Assembly (NCBI GenBank): GCA_000310025.1 | Contig: FN649729.1 | Coordinates: 1,614,283 to 1,678,282 of the forward strand | DNA from: Ectocarpus siliculosus | Lineage: Eukaryota > Sar > Phaeophyceae > Ectocarpales > Ectocarpaceae | Length of the DNA stretch: 64,000 bases | Reading direction: 5' to 3' | In this document: positions 11,921 to 23,176 of the stretch, piece after piece | Numbering within the stretch: position 1 is the first letter of the stretch | How the letters are laid out: every line of letters begins with the position of its first letter | The notes under the pieces: generated by a model | The model's input: only the letters and a program-made list of their open reading frames with translations | Database searches by the model: none | What the model was told of the DNA's origin: nothing | Position numbers and translations under genes: made by a program

Positions 11921-12766
11921 CCTACAGAGTAGGGTTTGGATCGGGTGACCGCTCGCTATGTTGGTTTTAGTATAAGGGAGCTCACTTACGGCGGTGTCCA
12001 AGTTCGTTCTTAGATTGAGTTTTCGAGGCAAATTAAGGAATAATAAAATACACACACAGAAAGACTACCCATTCAAGATATACCCACAGCAGTCGAACGG
12101 GTTGTTCTTGGAACTGCTAAAGTTGTTTACGGCACTCACTTTGGCCGACAGTTCGCTTACTGTCTACAGTAGACTATGGGGTATCCCCACGGTGACGATA
12201 TAGATAAGTTTTAGTGTAGGCTTCTCGACTGAGCACCTGTTCTTTTCTTAAGAGTGCGGGTCGGTTCTGTAAGTGCTCAAGGGCGGGCGCTAACTGTACC
12301 CACAGCACCTGTATTTTGGAGATCCACTGTTTGGACAACGCAAACAATCGGACGTGGGCGAACTTGCTGGGCTGTGTAGACATGTACAGACAACAGCCAT
12401 CCATGGGTTCGACTATTTACACCCACCGCCTCTCCAGGCTAATGTGGGTCCAATAGATGAACCGCCTCGCAGCGACCGCCTGTGAACGACTCGAACCACT
12501 CCAAGAGTATCCAGATCCCGTTCAGGGTAAGGCATGGCCCGTGCCCCGGCCAGCAAGCCCGCAAGCACATCAAATCCATCAACGTGTACAACTTTCTTGC
12601 CACCGTCCTCTCTCATTACTAGAACCAACAATGAACTTGCAGCATCACAACGCGTTGACAACGCCTGCCGCGGTCGATTGCTACCTGGAACAAATATAGT
12701 GTGACCTTATCTCCTCGGGGGCTAGGGGGAGAACACTGGATTCTACAAGATAAAGTTACACCTTTA

Positions 12767-12814
12767 GACCAGTCAGTTTAAGGATACACGCACGGGTTCG
12801 AATCCCGGCTGGTC
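12767..12814 (+). other. tRNA-like remnant without anticodon arm
   Basis: A GACCAG/CTGGTC stem pairs the ends of a 48-base stretch that contains a perfect T-arm (ACGGG, TTCGAAT, CCCGG; B-box consensus). The space between the 5' stem half and the T-arm is too short for D and anticodon arms, so it cannot be a normal tRNA. It may be a truncated tRNA or SINE head. Confidence 0.45.
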
Positions 12815-14701
12815 ACTTTCCCAAGCACCATTATGTCTTTTTCCGGCAGCGTCTGGCGAGGGGTCCGTCCCCGGAGATCCCTACTCTCAATCCCAGTGAT
12901 TAAAAGCCGTAAACCCAAGTGATCCAGCCGGGTGCCAATGATCTGAGCGCATATCTTTTATCTAAAAGGTGTTTATCTTATAGATTCACCCTCAGCCTTC
13001 GGAACAAACAGCCCCGTCTTGCAGATCACCAGCGCTGCAAAGTTGGAAACAGGAGCACCAGCACACAGCCATCGGCTAGAGAGCGAATCAGTCTAACCAA
13101 ACACACACTCACCCGTTGTGGTCCGTCTTTACCAGGCAGACGAGCTGCTGTGTTGCTGCCAAATCAGATGGAGTAGAGATTTTGCTGCAACAATCAGATG
13201 ACGTGGCGGGCACGAAACTCAAACTCGAAACCGGGCATCTCTCGATCTCTCGGCTCGACGCCGAGAACGTTCCTGACAGTCCCGGCTGACTGCGGCGAAG
13301 ATCTGCCGCAAAATGTACACACCCTGGGCACACACAACCTGCACACAACCCTTCGCTACGCTGCAACATTTTCTCTAGTCTCTAGTCTAGATGCATAGCC
13401 CTACCGCATGCCACCACCGGACGCACATGGTTAGCGGCAGCTATGCGCAAATAATCTCTATAAAGGAGCTGAGAGGGAGCGGTTAGACAACGTGGGCCCC
13501 GGTGTGATGTACATTCTAAGAATGATCCCGGCGGTTTCACGATGCGTTGAATGTGAGCAATGTCAAGCTGCAGATACCGTTTCAACGATCAACACCTGAA
13601 CGACCCCTTCTCTGCGGCTCCATGTGCAACCATTAATATGAGATACAAGGCGCGTTTTTGGGAGCAACTTGGCGCATCATCCGTGTATCGAGACTACAAC
13701 AGCAGTACCCAGCAGGAGTCTACAGCAGCGTATCTGCTGAACGGAAAAAAGTGTTTTCTTTGCATCGGTATCATCGGGTAAGAGTGAGGTTGAAACGACA
13801 GCAGTATCCGGCGCTAGAGAAGGTGCATATATATACACCCGAACTTGAAATCACCCCGGCAGGGTGTCGCGGACATCCATGGGCTGCGCCGGTGATGAAG
13901 AAACGGAACAGACGAAAGTCGATGATCGCGCCACGTCCAACCGCGTGTGCCAATAAAGGAGCAACGAGAAAAAGTTGGCTTCGGCGCGTGAAACGAGTAG
14001 GCGCGCTTGTCCAAGCCCAGGACCCACAACCCAGTTTTCGTCCGTAACGTATGATGAGCAACCTTTCACGATCACGCAGGGGAAATTATATCTCTCCAAC
14101 AAACCACACCATGCACCGTTCGCTGCTATCCACCTTCGGAACAACAAGCACCGAAAGATTCTGCGTTGACAAGTCACAAAAAACCGGGACGTTCACAATT
14201 AGCCAAGCAACGAAGAGTTGACCTTTTGAAGCCCTTTCACAAGTTAGCAGTGCTGTTCTTGGCGAAACTACGGTACTTCCCCATCAGGGATTTCTCCATC
14301 GGTTTCCAAGAACGGCCGGCAGAAGCTCCAGACTCCTATCCACTTACTATGGTTGGAGAGGGCGGCACAAAAAAAACGACCCTCCGTGGTGCACCAAAAA
14401 CACGCGAATAAAACATGACAAATTTGGAGAACCAGCACCAATCGATCAGGGTTTCGGAGTGGTCTCCAGACACCAAAACTTCGTGAACCAAGCAATAGAC
14501 ATGAAACGATCAACACGATACGCAATACAAATCATCATCGTTCGAGGCAATGGCATCACGTCTTCTGCCATTTCGCCTGTAGCATTCTAATGTAGATCTT
14601 CAGATCTTCAGCCGTTGTGCGTCCCTCGCCATGCCGCTTGGGGGTTAGGAGACTCATGCGCGATAAGGCGGACGTCGCCTGGGCATCGCATGTGATGCTG
14701 C

Positions 14702-17700
14702 TTAGAAGATTGAGTTCTTGTGAGCCTTGCCCTTGCTACCGCTGCGCCAGTCCGATATGTTATCTGCGATATTCAACACGATAACAGAGTGCATACCACA
14801 GTCGGAAATGCCGCCTTATGAGATTGGTCGTTGTTCGTTAAGACGTTCTGGACTAGTCAGGGGGAATGGAACTGCGAAACAAACCATGTTGCATAGATCA
14901 CAGTTCCAGTTGGCCGGAGACGGCGTTAAACTCTTCCTACATCGCAGCGACGACTGTCCAGGAGTGGGCGTCTCGATGGCATGGCAGGGCTTAAAAAAAG
15001 CACGTGATTGCGCGCGTGATTGGGCCGTCAACTAACGATTTTTCTCACCGAAGGTGGTGTTGACAATGCCGTCGATCGCCTCCTGTGTGAAGAACGCCTG
15101 CGAGGAACGACGAGACACCGGAGAGCACGCGCCGAACAGATGACGTCGTGTTACGAAGCGAAGAAGCAAACCATGCCACCCTGCACACAAACCACCTCTT
15201 TCGATTCCAGCACGAGAAACAAGTCGAGCTCCATCCGGCGAAGCAGGTATGACACCAGAGGCGTCAGCAAAACACCCGTGCACGGATTATGTGCGTTGTT
15301 CTGCTCAAAAGCTGGACTTGCCATACCACGAAGTTACGCACCTGGTGGCCCGTCAGAAGCACGTTGTTGAAGCTCAGTAGCTCCGAGAGAAGGGGGTCCT
15401 GCGTAGTCGGCGCACAAGCAGCTCGTAAGGACGGGGCGGTACGCGCACGAGCCCATTGGCGAAGACGCGCCGCAACCGTGTGGAGGCATCTCACATCGTA
15501 AGGAGAGATGTACGACAGACGGTGGCAACCTCGCAGTGTCGTCGACTGGACCCAACGCACCACCGATACGAGTCTCACCTGCGACACCCTTGCGATGTCG
15601 TCGTTGATTGGACAACACACCAACGATAACCGAGTGGCGGCATAGCTCACCTGAACCGGGGTATCGCTGCAGTCCTTGAAGAAGTAAGGCGCCTCGTTCT
15701 CGTACACGTCCAGACCAGCCTGGCGGATGACCCCTGATCTGAGGCCCTTGATGAGAGTTTCGGTGTCCACCAGACCTTCGATGTGAACACGACGAAGACG
15801 GCCAAAGTAACGCCCGCGAAAATCAAGAGAGGGAAGGAGACGTACTCAAAGAAAGCGTGGGACTCAAGAACAACTGTACCCGCTGGTCGACCCTCGAATC
15901 CGTGATTCGACTAGGCGCAAGGTCGGGGGGTTGTGACCAGAAGGGGATGGGGGGTGGTGATTGGGGCCGAGATCAAGTCTCGAAAACCAATCAAGGACCA
16001 CCAAACCAACGCTCTGCTGCTAGATCACACGCAAGTACAAGGTCCTCGGTCCTTGGGGTTGTCGGGGGGCAAGGAAGGTGCTTACCTCCTCTGGAAGTGT
16101 TGATGAGGGTCATTCCCTTCTTGAGCTTGGGCAAGACGTCGTCGTTGATCATGTGACGAGTCGACGGAAGCAGTGGCACCTGCAAGAACACCACGTCGGC
16201 TTCCGGCCATACCTACAGTAGAGAAACGAAAAAACGGTGACGAGAAAGTTGGCATTGGGTCCTCCGAAGGGGGAAAGTCCAGTCGTCGCCAGAAAAAGAG
16301 AAAAGTGCGCGCGGCGACCTGCCGTGCCCGGTATCTACCATTTTGATCCCGACTGCAACCAACGAATCCCTGTACCGCTGATCCGTAGAAATCGAGCCTG
16401 ATCCCTTTCTTTTGGCTGCTCTCGTTGCGAAGCACGTGAGGGAGGCGGGGGGGCGTACTTGGCGGGCCTGATGCCTTGGTTTGAGACAAGCGAGTCGGGG
16501 CTTACGATACCATGAATGAAGGGGATTAGACTACCATGCGCTGAGTTACCCAGCTCCCATCCGACATGGAGGCTTGGCAACCCCTACCCAGCAAGTGTTT
16601 GTTTGATCTGTACCGAGCAAAGTAGAGATGTGGGCTTCCAGTTGGGCCCTGACTGTTTGGCTCTTCTACAAACATCTAAATGCGCTGACCCCCAGCCTCG
16701 GCCAAAACTAGAAGTGCTGGCGCCTACTGCTGTACGTAGTAGTTCCCTCACAACTGTGACCCGAATACAAGCACGCCAAGAACTTAAATGGATGGCACAC
16801 TAAGAAAACACGATTTTGATATGTCAATGGAAGTGCGACATACGTTACCTCTTCCAACGCGACGAACGTGGCCCCCCGCTTCACTAGGTCCGGGACCTCC
16901 CCAAACGCGTCGACGCACAAGAGCTTCACCCCGAACCCGAGCAAGATGTTGCTCAAGCATTGGCCGATCTGTTTCGTCAAAAGACCAATGATCGGGTCCG
17001 GACGGGTCGCGGACGCACGTGCTCAATCGTCGAGCTCTACAAAACGTGGATGCAGACATAGTACCCGGAGGGAGCACAACGTTGTTCCAGTTTTCGATTC
17101 GATACAAGGCAGCAACATAGTTTCATATGTCACTCCCACTGCCCGAGCCCTGCGGTGCTATTGCTGTTGGTCTCAGTTTTCGGTTGTGATACAGCCAGCC
17201 GCTCTCACCCTCCCGCAGCCGATTACGGCAACGGTCTTGCCGTGAACGTCGAAGCCGCACAGGCCGTCGAGCGAAAAGTTGGCGTCGTGGGTGCGAGCGG
17301 AAGCCCGGGACGTCTGCCGGTTGAGCGCCATCAGCAGGGCGACGGCGTGTTCCGCCACGGCGTAGGGGCTTCACCACAGCGTGGTGGTGGTCGTCGCCGC
17401 CAGGAGTTTTTCCAGTGGGCAACGGCGAGACGTTGGGCAGATCAGTAAGGGGGACCGCCGAACAGGACGGAGAAATGGCGAGTAAAAATTGGTGAACGTC
17501 GAACGGGGGAAATTTATTTCTCGTCTGGGGTTGCAAGTATTCCCTTTGAAACGCCAACGTTGGCTGTGTTGCTGCTCCACTGTGCGTAGCGATACACCTG
17601 CTCCTCTGGCTGGCGAGACCGAACAACGAGCTGCCCTAACTGAAGAAGAAGTGTGACGGATAACTGTTGAAACTGAACCGGTCAATAGGGAGTTGTCACC

Positions 17701-20700
17701 GAACCTCCCGCCAGCAAGGTTCCAAAGCTAACGCATTGACCAGGTTCGTGCAACCTCACGAGACGCAGCCACAGCTGTATTGGCGCCGTTCCAAGCCCAG
17801 GCACGAAGCTTGATTGAGAACCAGGAAAAGAGGCTTGTGGTCTTACCTGTAGGCCGGCACCCTCGCAACAGTCAAACCAAGGGCCTGAGCGGCGTCCACG
17901 TCCACCCTATCGAACCCGGCGCATCTGTTCGGGAAACACGCGGCATCAGAACATCGAGTGCGCTGGGTTTGCAAAGGAGGATGTTCTCGAGGGTGACGTT
18001 GGCAAAAAAACTGTCAGTGCTAGATAACGTTTTCATGGGCATCAAGACAGAAGACAGAACGTGGGACGAAATGGCAGCAGGGCACACCGGGAGGAAGTGG
18101 TGTCTAGCAAGGAAAAACAAGCGGTTTCCACGACATCGACAAAAAAAAGAAAGAAAATCGAGCTCTCGGATCGACTCGCAAAATACTGAGGTTCTACACG
18201 TGAACCGAAATGTAGGTGGGCTGCGAGGGACACGTCAACTGATCATTCAGCAAATGACGACGCATATACTCGCTGTACTAAGATACAAAAACAGATCCAA
18301 AAACCGGTGAACGAAAACTGCCAGGCCTGTCTGGTGTCACATAGCTCACCGTAGAGCCACCATGCCGACGCCCAGCATGCCGAGAGTCTGGAGAACTTTC
18401 CCGTCCGCCACGTCGTTGACGAACAGGCAAACCACATCGTAACTACGAGCAAGACCGAGGGTGCGGCAAGGAGGAAATCGAGGCGGTGAAAAAGTACTCG
18501 TATTTATGATGCTCTTTCCGAGAATGCTGCATGAAGCACTGGCGACAATCAAATCAGACGGTACACATACTCCCTGGACTTGAACAGGAGGAGGGATAGC
18601 TCCTGCAGGAATACTACACGGTACGGCGATCAGGCCTGGGCGCTTCACCCGAAGCCGCCAAGCACGCTTTGTTTTTGACTCGGCTGCCGGGTTGGAGCCC
18701 GGGAACTTGCTTCATTTACCAGCGCATTGCACCCAACGTTGCGTTTATCTTTCGGATATACTTGTAGAGGAACTTGCATTTGTTTTGCGAGGTTGTCGGG
18801 GTTGCGTCTAGAAGTGATAAATTCGGAGTGTAACCACCGCTGAACTCGTTTCTTTGCCGCGCAAGGAGCAGGAAAGGAGGTGCTCGTGCAGAGGTCAGAC
18901 CGGCCTTTTAATGCGGAGACAACAACAGCGACAGCAACAACGACAACAAGAATACCCCAACACCACCACCACCAACAACAACAATTAAGCAATCCTCGAG
19001 GTCCCGACGGGGCGTTGTCTGCCCTTACCCGACGGCGGCAGAAGCTGAAGAGGAGCTAAGGGTGTCCGACGTGAAATCGACCAAGATCCTCTCGCTCGGG
19101 CTCGCTGCCTGAAGGTTTCGAGGGGGCGAAAATCAAGCCGAGAGCGGCCAGAGGTGGTCAGCGCCGAAAGGTCAAGCCTCAAACCCGACGACGAGACAGC
19201 ATCATGGAACCTCTTTTTCGCGCATGTCAATGGAGACCTTGCCATGCAAGTCTTCTCCTCGGCACCACTTGTCACGTGTTGATTTCGACCCTGACCTGGT
19301 GTGTCGGGGTGCCCCGCGGCACATCAACAATGGAGATCACGGGACACTCAAGGGTTCAAGTCCCACTCCACTACCCACCCATCACGGCAACCTCTCGACA
19401 CTCCAAACGTCACTCCGTCCAGGGTAAGAACAAAAACCGTAAAGGGTTTAGGTACACGTCCAGACGGGCATCACCAACACCGCCTGTATGAACCACGTTG
19501 TACCGCGCCAAGGCAGCGCGGAGGCTGGCTGGCGCACCTCGTTGTGCTTGTCGACCTTGGCTTGGAAGTTCTTCCTCACCCACCCCGACGAGTCGTAGCA
19601 CATCACCCTCACACCTTCGAACCGCTCTCCTCCGCTGCCGGTCGCCCCGGCTTTGCTCTTCAGGTGGGCTACTACCTGCCGCCCGAAATTGGGGGGAAAG
19701 TGCCATACATATCACTGCAGAGTAGAGGATGCATCGAGAACGGGAACAAAGCGGCGTGTTTGGTGTCGTTCGCCTTGTCGCACGGCGGCCGTTTGCGTGA
19801 AACACAGATCAACTTCCTTGTGCACCTGGAGTCAAAAACTACGTTTCCAGCACACGTAGAACGTGAAAAAAGAACAGCATATCAATGTATCACTCTTCAT
19901 GCTCCCGCCGAACCACCCCAAACAAGTCAGCAATGCTTACACTTTTATCACGTTTATGTGTGACCATGCCCAAACCCCGGGGCCGCGAACACAATCCGAG
20001 AACCAGCCGAACCATCACATTCCTTTTTCGAACGTGCCACTCCTTCCCGTCCATGACACCGCCACTACCACTCTTGCCTTTGATTGCCCGCGCATTTGTT
20101 CAGCCAGCTTCCCCAGGAGACCCATGGCGAAGTCCGGTCTACCCCTGAGTTCGGTCTCAAGGTCGTCTCTGCTCAGGCACCACACCTTACGGGAAAACAG
20201 GCGCGCCAAGCGTGGGTGGGGGTCACGACGACTTGAACGAATTGTGAGCAGCGTCGGCCATCAATTGCGAAGCGACAGGGAAACATGGTACCAAGTTTCC
20301 GCATATCATCATGGTGGAGATTTGTCCCGGCTGCTGAAGGTTGCAGGCAGTTCTGGGAGAATGGCCACACGGCAGCATCTAGACGACCGTACCTGTGGTC
20401 CACCCCCCCTTGCTTCCCGAAAGGCAACATGGCTTGATGGTACTGCTCTGTTGTGAACACACCGAAAGGAAGATTCGAGATGAGGCGGCGTTTTCAGCGC
20501 AGCTCGGAACCCGCCAAACGATCGGTTCCGCAGCTATCCCAGACCACTGCAATCGCCCTCGCCATAGGCAAAGCCGGTCATGATTCGCCAGCAAAAGAAC
20601 TCGGCGTATCCTTTTCAACAGCGTGCGCTTAAGCGCGTTTCCCCCCCCTCACCGTGGACTCGCCGCGAGCCTTGATCGTGGCAAAGGCCGGATCCGCTTT

Positions 20701-23176
20701 TCCGGACTTGAGGACATGCAGGAGCCCCGTTACAGATCCCGCCTCCTTGGTGTCCAACAAGAACTCCTCGCCGGCGGCGGTGCCGGAGTGACTTTTCACG
20801 CGCTCGAGCATCCCGGTTTCGATGCTTCGAAGCGTGCGGGCAACGATGTTGCGTTTCGCCACAACGCATGGTAACGGGGCAGGGTTCGAGAACGGCGGGA
20901 GCGCAAGGACAATGGGGTGGGTGCTGGCGCGCTGCCGTCAAGGGCGGGGGGGGGTCGACGCGATAGAAGAGCACGGATTGACATTCTTCCCTTGATGCAT
21001 CCAGGAACCAAAGCGGAATTGGTAACAGGGGCGCCAGGTCTTCGCAAACATGATGCATGCATCCATGCCTACCCCGATCTTACCGAGGGACGGCAGCCGC
21101 CAATGAATGTCTAGACGGCCGTACACAGTTATCTGATGTCCAAAGGTGTAGCACATGTCTTCTTCTTGTGTCTGCGTCTCACCAGAATAAGCCCGGCATC
21201 GGTTGTCCCTCCTTCACCAGGACGTCGCCAGCCTTGAGCTCCATCTTCTGCATCCTGGGCAACGAACGCCCAGCAGAGGCAAGAGGTCAAATACTACCGA
21301 AAAAAATTTCGCCGAGTCAGCCCCGATGCTCCCCTATAATGTTTATCTTACCCGTTTAGCCACCCAAGCGCTCTGTGACGTCCACGGTGCGAAACATGTA
21401 ACAATCGTCCTGATCCTCTTCTTCCCCACTCGTCAAAAAACAGTGCAGTGATGTCAACACTCGCCGAGGAACACTCGCCGAGGAATTGTTCCCTAGATTA
21501 GCAGAAAATAGGTGCTACTGCTGTAGAACACATTGCCCCGTATCGCTCGAAAGCTGCACTAGAAAAAAAAACAGAGGTACAGCAGACTTGAGAACAAACA
21601 AAGGCAGACCTGAAGAGGTTATATACCCTCGCACATCGGTGAAGCCAGGGTGTGTTCGCATACACCAGGTACATTGTTTTCCGCTGACATGCTAACCACA
21701 TTCCACGCCCTGGAGGCGTGAGCAACAATACTACTGAATTTACGTAAGCCGATGTTAACCAAATAATAATGTTCATACAGCAGTAAACGGTCTGTCTGAC
21801 TCTCTTGATTGTGGGTTCGATTTTCTCTTGGATCGAATCATCGCCTTTTACAGTAGTAGAGAGGTGGAGAGCGCATAGACGTAACTGCTATTGGGTGGAG
21901 GCTCAGTGTCTCATTTCGTCGCCAAAAAACCGTCGAGCACGGGACCGCCTTCTTCGTGGGAAATTCAGCATTATCAGGAGATAGAACAGGGAGGGGGCAC
22001 GCAGCCCCTATTCCCTAACCCTAACCATAACCCTAACCCAACTTAAGGCCTTCGCAGGTTTTTCGTATGCAGGAAACATGTTGGATAAAATCATACAATC
22101 GGGGAAGTTGGGTTAGGGTTAGGTATTACCCTCTTGAGATGATGTCAATTGATCGGGTGCTGCTGTGCTGACAGCAGTATGTTGTCCGATAAATTGTCCA
22201 ATAATCATTGCGAAGTCGTACGCAGTAGTTAGCGCCCGCACGGCAGAACTTGACAGCCAAGAAAATAAATCGAGCCCTTCTGGAAAACTCAAAATCTGAG
22301 AACGACCATTTGTGAGCTACCCGTACACTAAAACGAAGTATACATGAGCGGCCATTCGTACTGCTGTAGGTTGTATATAGGAGACCTCTGCGGAACGAAG
22401 AACCCCAACCTCGGCAAAAAACAGAGGTACGCGCGGGCGCTTTTACTGCACACCGCTTACTGCACACTTCGGAGACTTTGTGTCGTAGGACAAGCTTCTT
22501 CTACATGTTTTGCACAAGCTTTTCATGTGGGAGTCAGGAAGCTGTAGTGTGGGGAGAGCAGTACCCAGTACCCAGCCATGGGGGGAACGTGTGATGTACA
22601 TGAATACGACAGAGTTGGAATGAGTGCGGGTCAATTCGAAGAACAAATGAGCAATCCCTCCATGCCTCATCAACGCTTACCTCTCTCCCACCTTGTCCAA
22701 AACATCGTCCGACACTCCAATCGCGATCTGGGCAAGCCGAAGACGAGGGAAAGGGTCATGGCGCTGTTACGTTAGATTGAATCGTCATCAAGCTGTGTTG
22801 TTGACTGTCGACGGAGGTAACTCAGAAAAACTGCGAAATGGTGATACTGTTGCGTTGCGTGAGCTGCAAAGCCGGACGTGATTGCTGCTAGCACAGTGCA
22901 CCTTAATCACCTTAATACCACGTTCATGCACCTTGTTGTTAGCGATCAACAAGTTCCCGTTGCCCTTCCCTCTTCACAGCATGCAGCCCATTGCCATCTA
23001 CACGGTACAAGCACACACAAGCGGCGTAAACAATCGATATCGCGCAGCACAGCAAGAGCACCAAGCACCTTGCTATCCTTCAGCAGCCTCCCTCCTCCTC
23101 CTCCACGTGCCATGTGCTTTGCCAGCGACGAGGATAATGTCCCACCTCCTCGGCGAATCACATGCCGGAGAGCCAT
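14702..23176 (-). CDS. D-lactate dehydrogenase with N-terminal cyclic-nucleotide-binding-like domain
   Basis: NAD-dependent D-isomer 2-hydroxyacid dehydrogenase, expected to interconvert pyruvate and D-lactate. Sixteen exons join in phase into 534 residues: 23176-23069, 22727-22681, 21254-21183, 20824-20653, 20185-20069, 19675-19538, 19108-19029, 18442-18350, 17924-17847, 17368-17209, 16968-16849, 16212-16086, 15775-15651, 15398-15342, 15097-15049, 14763-14702 (TAA). The ATG sits in ACCATGG. Residues 1-36 are Arg/Gly-rich without acids until the end, like a mitochondrial presequence. Residues about 40-165 resemble a CNBD ([20 protein letters not shown]; then [20 protein letters not shown]). 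Residues about 190-534 are the dehydrogenase: [48 protein letters not shown], dinucleotide fold VIGCGRIGQ with LLCVDAF (Asp favours NAD), and the catalytic triad Arg436 (NTSRGG), Glu463 (LDVYENE), His497 (LTGHQ). The catalytic part is of normal family length; the N-terminal third is extra. Both halves lie in one phase-consistent chain, so the fusion looks genuine; the exact presequence function is inferred. Confidence 0.93.
16687..16745 (-). repeat. Dispersed inverted repeat, copy B
   Basis: Reverse-complement copy of 11854-11920, nearly identical over about 60 bases. It lies in the LDH intron between exons at 16212 and 16849 and includes TACTGCTGTA at 16725-16734. Confidence 0.8.
18920..18986 (+). 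repeat. Degenerate CAA/CCA-rich repeat
   Basis: Imperfect array of CAA, CAG and CCA triplets in an intron of the D-LDH gene. Confidence 0.75.
21892..21950 (+). repeat. Dispersed repeat, copy 2
   Basis: Shares GGGTGGAGGCTCAGT, CATTTCGTCG and GTCGAGCACGG blocks with 5929-5985. It lies in the D-LDH intron between exons at 21254 and 22681. Confidence 0.55.
22013..22123. repeat. Inverted pair of interstitial telomere-like repeats
   Basis: CCCTAACC units at 22013-22044 face GGGTTAGGGTTAGG at 22105-22123. The arms 22026-22044 and 22105-22123 pair at 18 of 19 positions across a 60-base spacer. They lie in an intron of the D-LDH gene. Confidence 0.85.
22359..22432 (+). repeat. Diverged relative of the TACAGCAGTA repeat
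   Basis: Begins with TACTGCTGTA and contains GAACCCCAACCTCGGC, the reverse complement of a block in the 11854-11920 repeat, then AAAAAACAGAGGTAC, which also occurs at about 21556-21572 downstream of another TACTGCTGTA (21516). Confidence 0.5.

Larger units (their letters stand above)
11300..14700. other. Intergenic stretch, no firm gene
   Basis: No recognisable protein domain. One minus-strand open frame, about 12416-12700, reads SLLVLVMREDGGKKVVHVDG and GFDVLAGLLAGARAMP, which looks protein-like, but no exon context could be built. The region also holds a dispersed repeat copy (11854-11920) and a tRNA-like remnant (12767-12814). Confidence 0.5.

Noticed and set aside
19331-19380. T-arm-like AGGGTTCAAGTCCC
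   Set aside because: No matching acceptor stem or anticodon arm upstream; probably chance or a relic.
19301-19963. 220-codon plus-strand open frame
   Set aside because: It is antisense to D-LDH exon 6 (19675-19538), which fits the protein family and phase; no domain is visible in the plus frame.
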